Positions 25,108-33,269 of a DNA stretch of 64,000 nucleotides are shown here, piece after piece. A model generated the notes under the pieces. It made no database searches. It saw nothing but the letters and a program-made list of their open reading frames with translations, and was not told the DNA's origin. Both the position numbers and the translations under genes were made by a program. Position 1 is the stretch's first letter; every line of letters starts with the position of its first letter. Source of the stretch: Paraburkholderia sp. BL23I1N1 (lineage in GTDB: Bacteria; Pseudomonadota; Gammaproteobacteria; Burkholderiales; Burkholderiaceae). The DNA lies in the NCBI RefSeq assembly GCF_003610295.1, contig NZ_RAPV01000002.1:868001-932000 (forward strand), read 5' to 3'.

Positions 25108-27070
25108 CGGAAGTTCACCCCATTTTGTAGGCCCGCTGATGGCGGCAAGTGCCTGTCGGGCCTCGTAAATCGCCTGGGCGAACGGTCTTTTTTTAGTTAG
25201 ATTTGTAGTCACTAAAATATTTGACATTTGTGGATTTTGTTCTATATTTTCCGCATGCCAGCGCGAACCGGAACAGCCCACGTCGTCACCACGACCCGCA
25301 AGTACAAGGGGCAGGTCTATCGCACGCACCTGCTGCGGCGCAGCTACCGCGAGGGCGGCACCGTCAGGAACGAGACGCTGGGCAATCTCTCGCACCTGCC
25401 CGAGCCGCTGATCGAGATCATCCGTCGCTCGCTGCAGGGCGAGACGTTCGTGCCGCTGGCGCAGGCCTTCGAGATCACGCGTTCGCGCCTGCACGGTCAT
25501 GTGCAGGCCGTGGCGACGGCGATGCAGCGCCTGGGGCTCCACTCGTTGATTGCCTCGCAGCCCTGTCGCGAACGCGACCGGGTACTGGCCATGATTGCCT
25601 CGCGCATCGTGGCACCCCACACGAAGCTTGCCACCACCCGCTGGTGGCACACCACGACGCTGGCCGATGACTTCGACGTGGCCGATGCCGATGAGAACGA
25701 CCTGTACGCCGCCATGGACTGGCTGCTCGCACGTCAGGACAGGATCCAGAAGAAGCTGGCCTCGCGCCATCTGTCCGAGGGTGGCCTGGTGCTGTATGAC
25801 CTGTCGTCGAGCTACTTCGAAGGCACTTCGTGCCCGCTGGCCAGGATCGGCCACAGCCGCGATGGTCGCCGTGGCACGCTGCAAGTCAACTATGGCCTGC
25901 TCACCGATGCGCGCGGCTGCCCGGTGGCGGTGTCGGTGCACGAAGGCAACACGGCCGACAGCCGCACCTTCATGCCCGAGGTACAACGCCTGCGCGAGGA
26001 GTTCGGCATCGAGTGCATGGTGATGGTGGGAGACCGCGGCATGATCTCCCAGAAGGCGATCGACGAGATGCGCGAGACCGAGGGCATCGGCTGGATCACC
26101 GCGCTCAAGAGTGCCTCGATCCGCTCGCTCGTCGAGCAGGGGCAACTGCAACTGGGCCTGTTCGACGAGCGCAATCTGGTCGAACTGAGCTTGCCGGACT
26201 ATCCCGGCGAGCGTCTGGTGGCGTGTCGCAACCCCGAGCTTGCGAAGCTGCGCGCGCACAAGCGCGAGGAGTTGCTGACGGCCACCGAGATCAATCTCGG
26301 GAAGATCAAGGCCCGGGTGGACGCGGCCAGGCTCACCGGCGCCGCCGAGATCGGCGTTCGTGTGGGCAAGCTCGTCAACCAGTACAAGATGGCCAAGCAC
26401 TTCGAGCTTGCCATCGGCGAGAACGCCTTCACCTACGCACGCAAGCACGACAGCATCGCCGCCGAAGCCGCGCTGGACGGCATCTACATCATTCGCACCT
26501 GCGTGAGTGCCGCGAACATGGACGCGCCCGAGTGCGTGCGCAGCTACAAGGCCCTGGCCAACGTGGAGCGCGCCTTCCGCTCGATCAAGACAGTCGACCT
26601 GAAGGTGCGCCCGATCCATCACCGCCTGGCGGATCGGGTGCGCGCGCACATCTTCCTGTGCATGCTCGCCTACTACGTCGAGTGGCATATGCGCGAGGCC
26701 TGGCGCGAGCTGATGTTCGCCGACACCGACAACCAGGCCAAGGCCGGGCGCGATCCGGTAGCACCGGCCAGGCGCTCCCAGGCGGCGCTGGCCAAGGTAG
26801 CCCGCCACACGTTGGACGACGGCACCCCCGCGCACGACTTCGCCACCTTGCTTAACGAGCTCGCCACCATCGTGCGTAACACCTGCCGCACGCCCAACGC
26901 CGGGCCCGAAGCTCCCACCTTCGAGATCCTCACCACGCCCAACGCCAAGCAACAGCGCGCGTTCGAGCTGCTCCAGCAGATCCATCTGTAGACAGAAACC
27001 GGAACCCCGATCTCACGCCAGGTGCCTGTCGCGCAAGGGCAAACTCGCGTGGCGCCTACAGGAACTTCAG
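25108..27070 (+). mobile_element. IS1634-family element
   Basis: The regulator frame stops at 25107 and resumes at 27071, and ACTAGT occurs directly outside both ends (25102-25107 and 27071-27076), a 5-6-bp target duplication. The ends are inverted repeats: CGGAAGTTCACC on the left and CTGAAGTTCCTG on the right (complement strand). Length about 1.96 kb with a single transposase gene, normal for this IS4-related family. Confidence 0.88.
25255..26991 (+). CDS. IS1634-family transposase
   Basis: I start at ATG 25255 (MPARTGTAHVVTTTRKYKGQ), giving 578 residues; a GTG nine codons upstream is less likely. The N-terminal RKYKGQVYRTHLLRRSYREG is typical. IS4-type DDE motifs are visible: LVLYDLSSSYFEGTSCPLAR (Asp), CMVMVGDRGMISQKAIDEM (Asp), then NVERAFRSIKTVDLKVRPIH (the Y/F-R-x-K and Glu region) and HIFLCMLAYYVEWHMR. 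Very high GC (third positions almost all G/C), unlike the island around it. Intact. Confidence 0.93.
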   Translation: MPARTGTAHVVTTTRKYKGQVYRTHLLRRSYREGGTVRNETLGNLSHLPEPLIEIIRRSLQGETFVPLAQAFEITRSRLHGHVQAVATAMQRLGLHSLIASQPCRERDRVLAMIASRIVAPHTKLATTRWWHTTTLADDFDVADADENDLYAAMDWLLARQDRIQKKLASRHLSEGGLVLYDLSSSYFEGTSCPLARIGHSRDGRRGTLQVNYGLLTDARGCPVAVSVHEGNTADSRTFMPEVQRLREEFGIECMVMVGDRGMISQKAIDEMRETEGIGWITALKSASIRSLVEQGQLQLGLFDERNLVELSLPDYPGERLVACRNPELAKLRAHKREELLTATEINLGKIKARVDAARLTGAAEIGVRVGKLVNQYKMAKHFELAIGENAFTYARKHDSIAAEAALDGIYIIRTCVSAANMDAPECVRSYKALANVERAFRSIKTVDLKVRPIHHRLADRVRAHIFLCMLAYYVEWHMREAWRELMFADTDNQAKAGRDPVAPARRSQAALAKVARHTLDDGTPAHDFATLLNELATIVRNTCRTPNAGPEAPTFEILTTPNAKQQRAFELLQQIHL

Positions 27071-27141
27071 ACTAGTGCATGGCGCACGCGATTGATCAAC
27101 TCGCGCACGTTCCCCGGCCAGTGATAGTTGGACATAGCGTC

Positions 27142-27167
27142 GATGGCCGATGGCCGATGGCCGATGG
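27142..27167. repeat. 7-bp tandem repeat (GATGGCC) causing a frameshift
   Basis: Three full units of GATGGCC plus GATGG. Removing two units (14 bp) restores the regulator reading HRFTPSAIDAMSNYHWPGNV; with them the frame goes astray (AIGHRPST). This is a slipped-strand expansion. Confidence 0.85.
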
Positions 27168-28140
27168 CGTGAAGCGGTGAATCTTGTGGGTGCTGTCGGT
27201 CATGTACTTCTGCAGGACGTAGTGCGCGAGCACTTCGATGTCCTTGCCGCGAGCGCTCAGCGGCGGTTCGTCGACGCGCAGCACGCACAGGCGATGGAAC
27301 AGGTCGGCGCAGAAGCGTCCGGCGAGTATCGCGGCTTCGAGGTCGACGTGGGTTGCTGAAATGATGCGTATGTCGACGAGAATCGATTCGTTGCCACCGA
27401 GCCGTTCAATTCTGCCTTCCTGCAGAAAGCGCAACAGGCCTGCCTGGGCCTCGTGCGGCATGTCGCCGATTTCATCGAGAAACAGGGTGCCCCCGTTTGC
27501 CGATTCGATGCGGCCAATCCTGCGCTCGTCCGCGCCTGTGAACGCGCCACGTTCGTAGCCGGTGCTTCAATCCAGCGTTGTGCCGGACCGACACGCAGCG
27601 CCCCGGGCGGGCGAGACCGCCGGCTGGCGTTTCGTCTCAACTTTGAGAAAGCAGGTCAGCTGCGCCATTACAGGCTAATGTGGAGTCTCGCTCAGAACGG
27701 AAATTTTGACCGGAACCCGTGCACCCACGTGCGTCCAAGTCAACATTGCCGGCGCTTTTCCGGTATTGCGTCACCTTTGCGCAACTGGCATTTTCCGCCC
27801 ACTGGTTTTCGCTTCTTCATTTAACCGGGTAGCGCCGTCTCATGGTTGAGACATTCCTGTCTATGTGCGCCACCCCACCTATCTTTTGCGTGGCGTCGCA
27901 CGCAAGCGCACGTTGCGTTTCCTCTGATCAAGGCGGCACGGTGCTTTCAGCCAATACGCCTCGACTCTGTGCGCCATGGGCCGGTTTGTGTGCCAGCGAA
28001 CAGAACACCACGTTACGCGAAGTTGGCGATTCGGTTGAGTGTCTTCACTGAAACAGTTTTTTCGAGAACGCCCTCAGCTATGCAGGCGGATTTCTCCTAG
28101 GAGTCTTGCGGCCCAGCAAACACAAGGCTTCCGGTGTACC

Positions 28141-28156
28141 TGGCACGGTCGTCGCT
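28141..28156 (+). promoter_or_regulatory. Candidate sigma-54 promoter
   Basis: TGGCACGGTCGTCGCT matches TGGCACG-N4-TTGC with the invariant GG and GC exactly ten bases apart and one mismatch (TC for TT). It lies about 385 bp before flp and next to a sigma-54 activator gene. Confidence 0.45.
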
Positions 28157-28206
28157 AAACGTCCTGCACCGAGCAGCAACGCAGTAGACGCAGATTCAGA
28201 TTCAGG

Positions 28207-28244
28207 TGCCGCTTGACTGCTGTCGGGGAAACAGTCAAGCGGCA
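28207..28244. repeat. Perfect 13-bp inverted repeat in the flp leader
   Basis: TGCCGCTTGACTG (28207-28219) and CAGTCAAGCGGCA (28232-28244) with a 12-base loop. No T run, so an operator or leader RNA structure is likelier than a terminator. Confidence 0.55.
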
Positions 28245-28541
28245 ACAACGGACTTCGAGGTCGCGATATGCCGGTACGGCGAGGCGAACCCCGGAGGCCG
28301 GGCTGGGATGGCCGGTTGGTTGGCTGGCCCGGCGCCTGGAACGAGGCAAGGACGGATTCGATGCACCACCTGGCAATGCTGATGTGATGCACTCCTTGTG
28401 AATGCTTCGCATAGCCCAACCGGACGGCGCCGCTCGAGCCGCACCTTGCCCGGGCCGTTAAAAGGCGGCCAATGCTTCTGTACCCGGCCCGCAGCGGGTG
28501 CTTTCTTCTCTATAAGTTTTTTAACGCAACGAGGACTGAAA

Positions 28542-28739
28542 ATGAAAACGATCATCAACGAAGTAAAGCGCTTTGTCCGTGAAGAAGACGGTGTCGCTGC
28601 GATCGAGTACGGCCTGCTGGCCGGGCTGATCGCGGTCATGATCATCGCCGGCGCCACGCTCGCGGGGACGAGCCTGAACACGCTGTTCGCCAACGTCGGG
28701 GCGCAGTTGAAGACCGCTGCGGCCAATGTGAATGGTTGA
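28542..28739 (+). CDS. flp: Flp/Fap-type pilin
   Basis: A 65-residue pilin: MKTIINEVKRFVREEDGVAA, then IEYGLLAGLIAVMIIAGATL. The prepilin peptidase site is the Gly-Val/Ala before IEYGL, with Glu at +5-type position and the EY pair that marks Flp pilins, followed by one hydrophobic helix. ATG 28542 follows GAGGACTG. It is the major subunit of the tight-adherence pilus assembled by the genes downstream. Matured by the prepilin peptidase encoded next. The long leader suggests it is separately and strongly expressed. Confidence 0.95.
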   Translation: MKTIINEVKRFVREEDGVAAIEYGLLAGLIAVMIIAGATLAGTSLNTLFANVGAQLKTAAANVNG

Positions 28740-28890
28740 ATCGCAGGGGCCGTCCGGAGAGTCAATCGATGCCGCGAGCAGCGGTTGACGAGCCGGAGGG
28801 TTCGGGTGAGCTGGCGCTGTCGGCGTGCCTGGAAGGGCTCCCGCAACGCCGCCCCCGGACTTCGAACCACAGAATTCAACAGGTCTTGCC

Positions 28891-29409
28891 ATGAACACTT
28901 TCGCGTTTCCCACTGGGCTGTGTGTCTTCACGCTGGTGATCACTGCCGCTGCATTCGATCTGCGCACGCGGCGCATCCCGAACGTGTTGGTCCTGCTCGG
29001 TTTGATCGCGGCGGTGCCGGTGCAGTGGATTGCACATGGCGGGAGTGCAGGCGTGTTGCAGGGACTGGAAGGACTGGCGACGGGCATCGCGGTACTGCTT
29101 CCGTTTTACCTGCTGCGCGCCTTCGGCGCGGGCGACGTGAAGTTGATGGGCGCGCTTGGCGCATTGGCCGGACCGTCCGCGGTGCTGCTGATCGCGCTCG
29201 CGACCTTCGTGGTGGGCGGACTCTGGTCGCTGGTCGTGGTGGTTCATCGGCGCCAGTTGCGTCACGCGGGCAACAGCTTGTTCCTGATGTTCGCCGGTTT
29301 GGCGCAGCAAAAGGCACAAGGGGTAACGGGTCAAGCATCGCTCGGCCGGCTGCCCTACGGTGTGGCCATCGCGCTAGGGACGATGTCGGTGATGGTGTTG
29401 TTGCACTAG
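28891..29409 (+). CDS. cpaA: Prepilin peptidase TadV/CpaA
   Basis: ATG 28891 (MNTFAFPTGLCVFTLVITAA) gives 172 residues; an upstream in-frame GC-rich extension is not credible. Type IV prepilin peptidase (A24) family, small version without the N-methylation domain. The two catalytic aspartates are visible: AAFDLRTRRIPN and AFGAGDVKLMGALG (GxGDxK). Several membrane helices (LVLLGLIAAVPVQWI, IAVLLPFYLL, AVLLIALATFVVGGLW). It cleaves the leader of Flp and the pseudopilins in the inner membrane. Confidence 0.93.
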   Translation: MNTFAFPTGLCVFTLVITAAAFDLRTRRIPNVLVLLGLIAAVPVQWIAHGGSAGVLQGLEGLATGIAVLLPFYLLRAFGAGDVKLMGALGALAGPSAVLLIALATFVVGGLWSLVVVVHRRQLRHAGNSLFLMFAGLAQQKAQGVTGQASLGRLPYGVAIALGTMSVMVLLH

Positions 29410-29912
29410 AAGGTGGTGCCGCACGAAGGCCCTGGCGTGACGGGCAAAGCACTGAAGAAACGCAGAAGAAGCACGGAAACGAATACAGGTATCTCGAACG
29501 ATCAAGCCCGCATCGAAGGGCGCGACGGGGACGACTAACAACAAAAAGCAAGCCTTCACAGAAAGGCTTTCTTGGTACGGGGTTCAAGAATGGGCGAATT
29601 CAACGGCCCGACCGGCAGTCAGGAGATAGAGGCGGGTGTTCCTCCCTCTGCTGCAGACCGGTTGCTTCACCGCTTCAGGGGGACGGCACCTGCCGGATGG
29701 GGAGGCCAGGTCGATACGACCGGTGTCCGGCACCCGTGAAGCGGTTGACTGCGGCGCGCTTCGACGCCGGCGTTGAACCTCGCTCCCTCCTGATTCGCCC
29801 CGTCCAATTTTCTGCGCGGCGGCGTCTTTTTGACTGCCGCCAGTCTTTCCCGATCTGAATTTAAAGCAGTGCAGGCGCGAGCCTGACGAGTCAATCCGTT
29901 AAGGAGTGCGAC
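29410..29912. other. Gap between cpaA and cpaB with an attenuator-like hairpin
   Basis: Five hundred bases without a gene inside the tad locus. It includes the hairpin at 29550 and probably a second promoter for the assembly genes. No repeat or RNA gene recognised. Confidence 0.45.
29550..29573 (+). terminator. Rho-independent terminator after cpaA
   Basis: AAGCCTT (29550-29556), loop CACAGA, AAGGCTT (29563-29569), then TCTT. It would separate pilin/peptidase transcripts from those of the assembly genes. Confidence 0.6.
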
Positions 29913-30749
29913 ATGAAAAATATGAGAGCGCTGGCGATGTTGACGGTGGCGACGATCGCTGCGCTGGCGGCCGTGCTGTTTGCGTCGCGCTGGGTGCAAA
30001 CTCAGGCGACCCCATCGACCCGGGTCGCCGTCGCGGCCACCGACATCAACCTCGGACAGCGCCTGACGCCAGAGTTCGTCAAGCTGGTCGACTGGCCCGC
30101 CGGCAGCATCCCGGCCGGCGCGTTCAGCGACCTGCGGAAGCTCGACGGCCGGGTGCTGAAGACAAGCGCGCAACGCGGCGAACCGCTGCTCGAAGCCAAG
30201 CTCGCGCCGCTCGGCACGCTGGGCGGCCTGTCCGCGGTGATCGGCGAAGGCAAGCGGGCGATCACGGTGCGCGTGAACGACGTGATCGGTGTAGCTGGCT
30301 TCGCGCTGCCGGGTAACTACGTGGACATCATCGTCAACACGCAAAAAGACGGCAGCGCCACGCCAGGCGATTCGCAGGACCGCAATATCTCGAAGATCGT
30401 GCTCGAGAAGATTCTCGTGCTGGCCGTTGCCCAAGAGGTGAGCCGCGACGACACCAAGCCGCGCGTCGTCAATGCGGTCACGCTCGAAGTCTCGCCCGAC
30501 CAGGCGGAAAAGATCGATCTGGCTCGCAGCGTCGGCACGCTGTCGCTGGTGCTGCGTAACCAGGTGGACACCGCCAACGAGACGACCGGTGGTGCGACCA
30601 AGGTCTCGCTGCTGAGGGAGCCGGTCGCCGTGGTTGCGCCGAAGCCCGAAGTGAAGGCCGTGCGGGTTGTCCAGCGGGTGGCGGCGGCGCGGCCGGGCAA
30701 TTGCATCCGTGTGATTACAGGCACGCAAAACGGTCAGGAATGCTTCTGA
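29913..30749 (+). CDS. cpaB: Flp pilus assembly protein CpaB/RcpC
   Basis: A 278-residue protein after AAGGAG. One N-terminal membrane anchor (LAMLTVATIAALAAVLFA), then the SAF domain (VAVAATDINLGQRLTPEFVK, LDGRVLKTSAQRGEPLLEAK) and the RcpC-type domain (RAITVRVNDVIGVAGFALPG, NYVDIIVNTQ, VSPDQAEKIDLARSVGTLSL). It sits in the periplasm and is thought to help the secretin form or gate. The C-terminus has RVVQRVAAARPGNCIRVITG. First gene of the long assembly operon. Confidence 0.93.
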   Translation: MKNMRALAMLTVATIAALAAVLFASRWVQTQATPSTRVAVAATDINLGQRLTPEFVKLVDWPAGSIPAGAFSDLRKLDGRVLKTSAQRGEPLLEAKLAPLGTLGGLSAVIGEGKRAITVRVNDVIGVAGFALPGNYVDIIVNTQKDGSATPGDSQDRNISKIVLEKILVLAVAQEVSRDDTKPRVVNAVTLEVSPDQAEKIDLARSVGTLSLVLRNQVDTANETTGGATKVSLLREPVAVVAPKPEVKAVRVVQRVAAARPGNCIRVITGTQNGQECF

Positions 30750-30852
30750 TTGAATCGTGCCGCGAGACCAGACGGCACGAGTCGGGCGCAGTACAACAAG
30801 AATTGATCGAGGCTGGCCAATCCGGCTAGTGGCCTCATCCGGGGGAATGCAA

Positions 30853-32865
30853 ATGAACCATATTCATGACAGCGACGCGCGCTGCATCGAACGATGCCAT
30901 CCGCACAGTGCACGGGCGCGGCACGCCGCGCGCTTCACGCTGGTGGCACTGGCCTGTGTGAACCTGTGCAGTGCGCCGGTCGAGGCGCAATCGGCGGGGG
31001 CCGATGCCGCAAAGCCGCTCACGGTGGCGGCGAACGGGGTGAACCTCACGATCGGCGTGAGCCGCGCCGCTGCGACGGCCGCCGAGGCAGGCCAGATCAA
31101 GGGACCGAGCTGTACCGGCGAAGTGCGCCAACACAGCACCGTCGGCGTCGCAGTCGGCAAGTCGACGATGGTCGCGCTACCCGAACCGGTTCGCACCCGT
31201 ACGGTGGGCAACCCGGATATCGTTCAGGCAATGCTGGTGTCGCCGCAGACCTTGTACCTGCTCGGCACCGACGTCGGCGCGACCAACATGATCATCCAGG
31301 GCCGCAGCGGTTCGTGCAGCGTGATCGACGTGGTGGTGGGCGTCGACCCGGGTGGCCTGCAGGCGACGCTGGCTTCGCTGATGCCGGAAGAACACGATGT
31401 GCGCGTCAGTGCGGCCGCCGACAGCCTCGTGCTGAGCGGCACCGTGGCGGATGCCGTCAAGGTGCAGCGAGTTCTCGAACTGGCCAACGCGTTCGTGCAG
31501 CGCGCTACCAAGCCGGTCGTGCAGGCCCAGGGCGCAAGCGGCGCAGCCGCCGCGGCCGGAGCGGGCGGTGGCGGCCTCATCCAGCCTGCCGACAAAAACC
31601 TGCGCATCATCAACATGCTGACGGTGGGCGCGCCGCAACAGGTGATGCTGGAAGTGAAGGTCGCGGAAGTCTCGAAGACGCTGATCGACGAACTCGGTGC
31701 GGAGGCGACCCTGAATGGCAGCTTCGGCAGTTGGACCTTCGGTCTGCTCGCCAATTTCCTGAGCGGCGGCGCGGGTAAGGGCTTTGCGGTCAAGTCGAAC
31801 AAGCTGCCGTTCGGCCTCGCGGTCGATGCGCAAAAGAGCGATCAACTCGTCAAGGTGCTCGCGGAACCGAACCTGATGGCCATTAGCGGCCAGCAGGCAA
31901 GCTTTCTCGCCGGTGGTAAGGTGTTCATCCCGGTTGCGCAGACGGCCAACGGCACCACGACGATCACACTGCAGGAAGAGGACTTCGGTATCGGCCTGAC
32001 GTTTACGCCGACCGTGCTCGAAGGCGGCCGCATCAACCTGACAGTGGCACCTGAAGTGTCGGACCTGTCGCCGACCGGCGCCACGGTGACCTCGTCGTCC
32101 GGCAACACCACCGCCGTATTGCCGCTCATCACGACGCGCCGCGCCTCTACGACCTTGCAGGTGCTCGACGGTCAGAGCTTCGCGATTGGCGGCCTGATCA
32201 AGAACAACATCACGGGCACGATCAACGCGCTGCCGGGTGCCGGTGAAATTCCGGTGCTGGGTGCCCTGTTTCGCAGCACGAACTTCCAGCAGGACCGCAC
32301 GGAACTGGTGTTTGTCGTGACGCCGCACCTCGTCAAGCCGCTGCCGGCCAACTACACGTTGCCGACCGATCACTTCGGCGAGGTCAACGAGGCAGGCGTT
32401 CTGCTGACCGGCAACATGGAAGGCAGCACGGCGCTGCATACGCCGCCGCCTGCGGCAGGTGCACCGCAATCCGCACTGCCTACGGTTGCGCCTGGTGTCA
32501 CGGCGGGTTCGAACAGCGGCACGGTTGCCCCCGCTGACCACGGCGTTGTGGCTCCGGCCACCAGCGGCCAGCCGACGGCACCGGCCTCGGCCCTGCCGGC
32601 CACCACCTCCGGCCCGCTGCCCGCGGCTGCGCCTGCACCGGCTGCGCCTGCACCGGCTGCGCCGGCCCAACCGCTGAGCACGTCCGGCGCGACCTTGGAC
32701 AACAGCGCAAGTCAGCGCGTCAGCAATGTGGCGGCAATGGGTGCGCAGAGTGCACAAGGCGCCCCGCATGGCAGCGACGACAGCGCGAAGCCGGATGTCT
32801 ACGCGGTCGCCAATCCGCCCGCCAGCGGCCAGGCGCTGCCGCCTCCTACCGCGAAGGCGCCTTGA
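30853..32865 (+). CDS. rcpA: Secretin RcpA/CpaC (outer-membrane channel)
   Basis: ATG 30853 lies six bases after GGGGGA, giving 670 residues; earlier in-frame starts are less likely. Signal peptide (TLVALACVNLCSAPVEA), then the pilus N-domain (MVALPEPVRTRTVGNPDIVQ, LGTDVGATNMIIQG), a BON-like domain around residues 168-215, and the secretin domain with QVMLEVKVAEVSKTLIDELG, ALAEPNLMAISGQQASFLAG-type text, TTRRASTTLQVLDGQSFAIG and a final VFVVTPHLVKPL. The last 130 residues are a Pro/Ala-rich tail with a repeated 15-base unit (APAPA AP). The channel lets the Flp pilus cross the outer membrane. Confidence 0.94.
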   Translation: MNHIHDSDARCIERCHPHSARARHAARFTLVALACVNLCSAPVEAQSAGADAAKPLTVAANGVNLTIGVSRAAATAAEAGQIKGPSCTGEVRQHSTVGVAVGKSTMVALPEPVRTRTVGNPDIVQAMLVSPQTLYLLGTDVGATNMIIQGRSGSCSVIDVVVGVDPGGLQATLASLMPEEHDVRVSAAADSLVLSGTVADAVKVQRVLELANAFVQRATKPVVQAQGASGAAAAAGAGGGGLIQPADKNLRIINMLTVGAPQQVMLEVKVAEVSKTLIDELGAEATLNGSFGSWTFGLLANFLSGGAGKGFAVKSNKLPFGLAVDAQKSDQLVKVLAEPNLMAISGQQASFLAGGKVFIPVAQTANGTTTITLQEEDFGIGLTFTPTVLEGGRINLTVAPEVSDLSPTGATVTSSSGNTTAVLPLITTRRASTTLQVLDGQSFAIGGLIKNNITGTINALPGAGEIPVLGALFRSTNFQQDRTELVFVVTPHLVKPLPANYTLPTDHFGEVNEAGVLLTGNMEGSTALHTPPPAAGAPQSALPTVAPGVTAGSNSGTVAPADHGVVAPATSGQPTAPASALPATTSGPLPAAAPAPAAPAPAAPAQPLSTSGATLDNSASQRVSNVAAMGAQSAQGAPHGSDDSAKPDVYAVANPPASGQALPPPTAKAP

Positions 32866-32911
32866 ACCGCATCGCAGTGCTCACGAACTTCACCTTGAAC
32901 CGGGGCCGAAC

Positions 32912-33214
32912 ATGAAAACGCTCAAACCATTGATTCGCGCCAGCGTATGTGCAGGCATCAGCCTGTCGCTCGCCGGCTGCCTGACCTCGACGCCGCACTG
33001 GGACGCGCATTTCGGCGAGACCATCCAGCAGATCACCGCAGCGCAGATTCTGAGCCCGCAGGCGAGCAGCAACACGGACCCGGTCGCCGGGCTCGACGGC
33101 GGCGCGGCGGCGGCCTCGATGTTCCATTACAGCAAGACGTTCGCGCAACCGCCGATTGTCGGCACGCCGTATGGGGTCGGGCTCGGCACGAGTAATACCA
33201 GCGGGACGCCGTAA
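32912..33214 (+). CDS. Small Tad-locus lipoprotein (CpaD position)
   Basis: One hundred residues from ATG 32912 (MKTLKPLIRASVCAGISLSL). The lipobox LSLAGC gives a lipid-anchored Cys. The short mature part has THWDAHFGETIQQITAAQIL-like text (PHWDAHFGETIQQ) and a Gly/Ser/Thr-rich end. It occupies the place of CpaD between secretin and TadZ, and may be a pilotin or accessory for the secretin, but it is much shorter than Caulobacter CpaD and I do not claim orthology. Confidence 0.75.
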   Translation: MKTLKPLIRASVCAGISLSLAGCLTSTPHWDAHFGETIQQITAAQILSPQASSNTDPVAGLDGGAAAASMFHYSKTFAQPPIVGTPYGVGLGTSNTSGTP

Positions 33215-33269
33215 CACTTGCCGTGGCGAGGCACAGCCGGAAGCGGACATGCGAAGCGGAGCAAAAGAA

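Larger units (their letters stand above)
24822..27561 (-). pseudogene. Sigma-54-dependent transcriptional activator, broken in three places
   Basis: On the minus strand the surviving pieces read GYERGAFTGADERRIGRIES (sigma-54-contacting GAFTGA loop), GGTLFLDEIGDMPHEAQAGL (Walker B), GRFCADLFHRLCVLRVDEPP, WPGNVRELINRVRHALV, then after an IS1634 copy MAEGRLLTPYDLDLE and the Fis-type DNA-binding end SAIESALLRHDYRLGETATA with LGISRVTLYRMMKAYGM, stopping at 24822. Lesions: everything before GYERGAFTGA (Walker A and any sensor domain) is missing at about 27561; a 7-bp repeat expansion at 27142-27167 shifts the frame; IS1634 splits the gene at ACTAGT. The protein would have activated RNA polymerase with sigma-54. 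It lies upstream of the flp/tad locus, a plausible former target. Confidence 0.88.
27562..28541. other. Long non-coding region upstream of the flp pilin gene
   Basis: Nearly 1 kb with no supported gene. It holds a sigma-54-like promoter at 28141, a 13-bp inverted repeat at 28207-28244, and a short ACCCG/CGGGT hairpin (about 28480-28500) followed by a T-rich leader. The left part (27562-28080) shows nothing I recognise and may contain the breakpoint that removed the regulator N-terminus. Confidence 0.45.

Noticed and set aside
25069..26985. 638-codon open frame antisense to the IS1634 transposase
   Set aside because: Shadow of a very GC-rich gene: His/Gly/Ala/Arg-rich text without a domain; the plus strand has full DDE motifs.
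31177..32769. 530-codon open frame antisense to the secretin
   Set aside because: Arg/His-rich shadow caused by GC bias; the secretin on the plus strand is clear.
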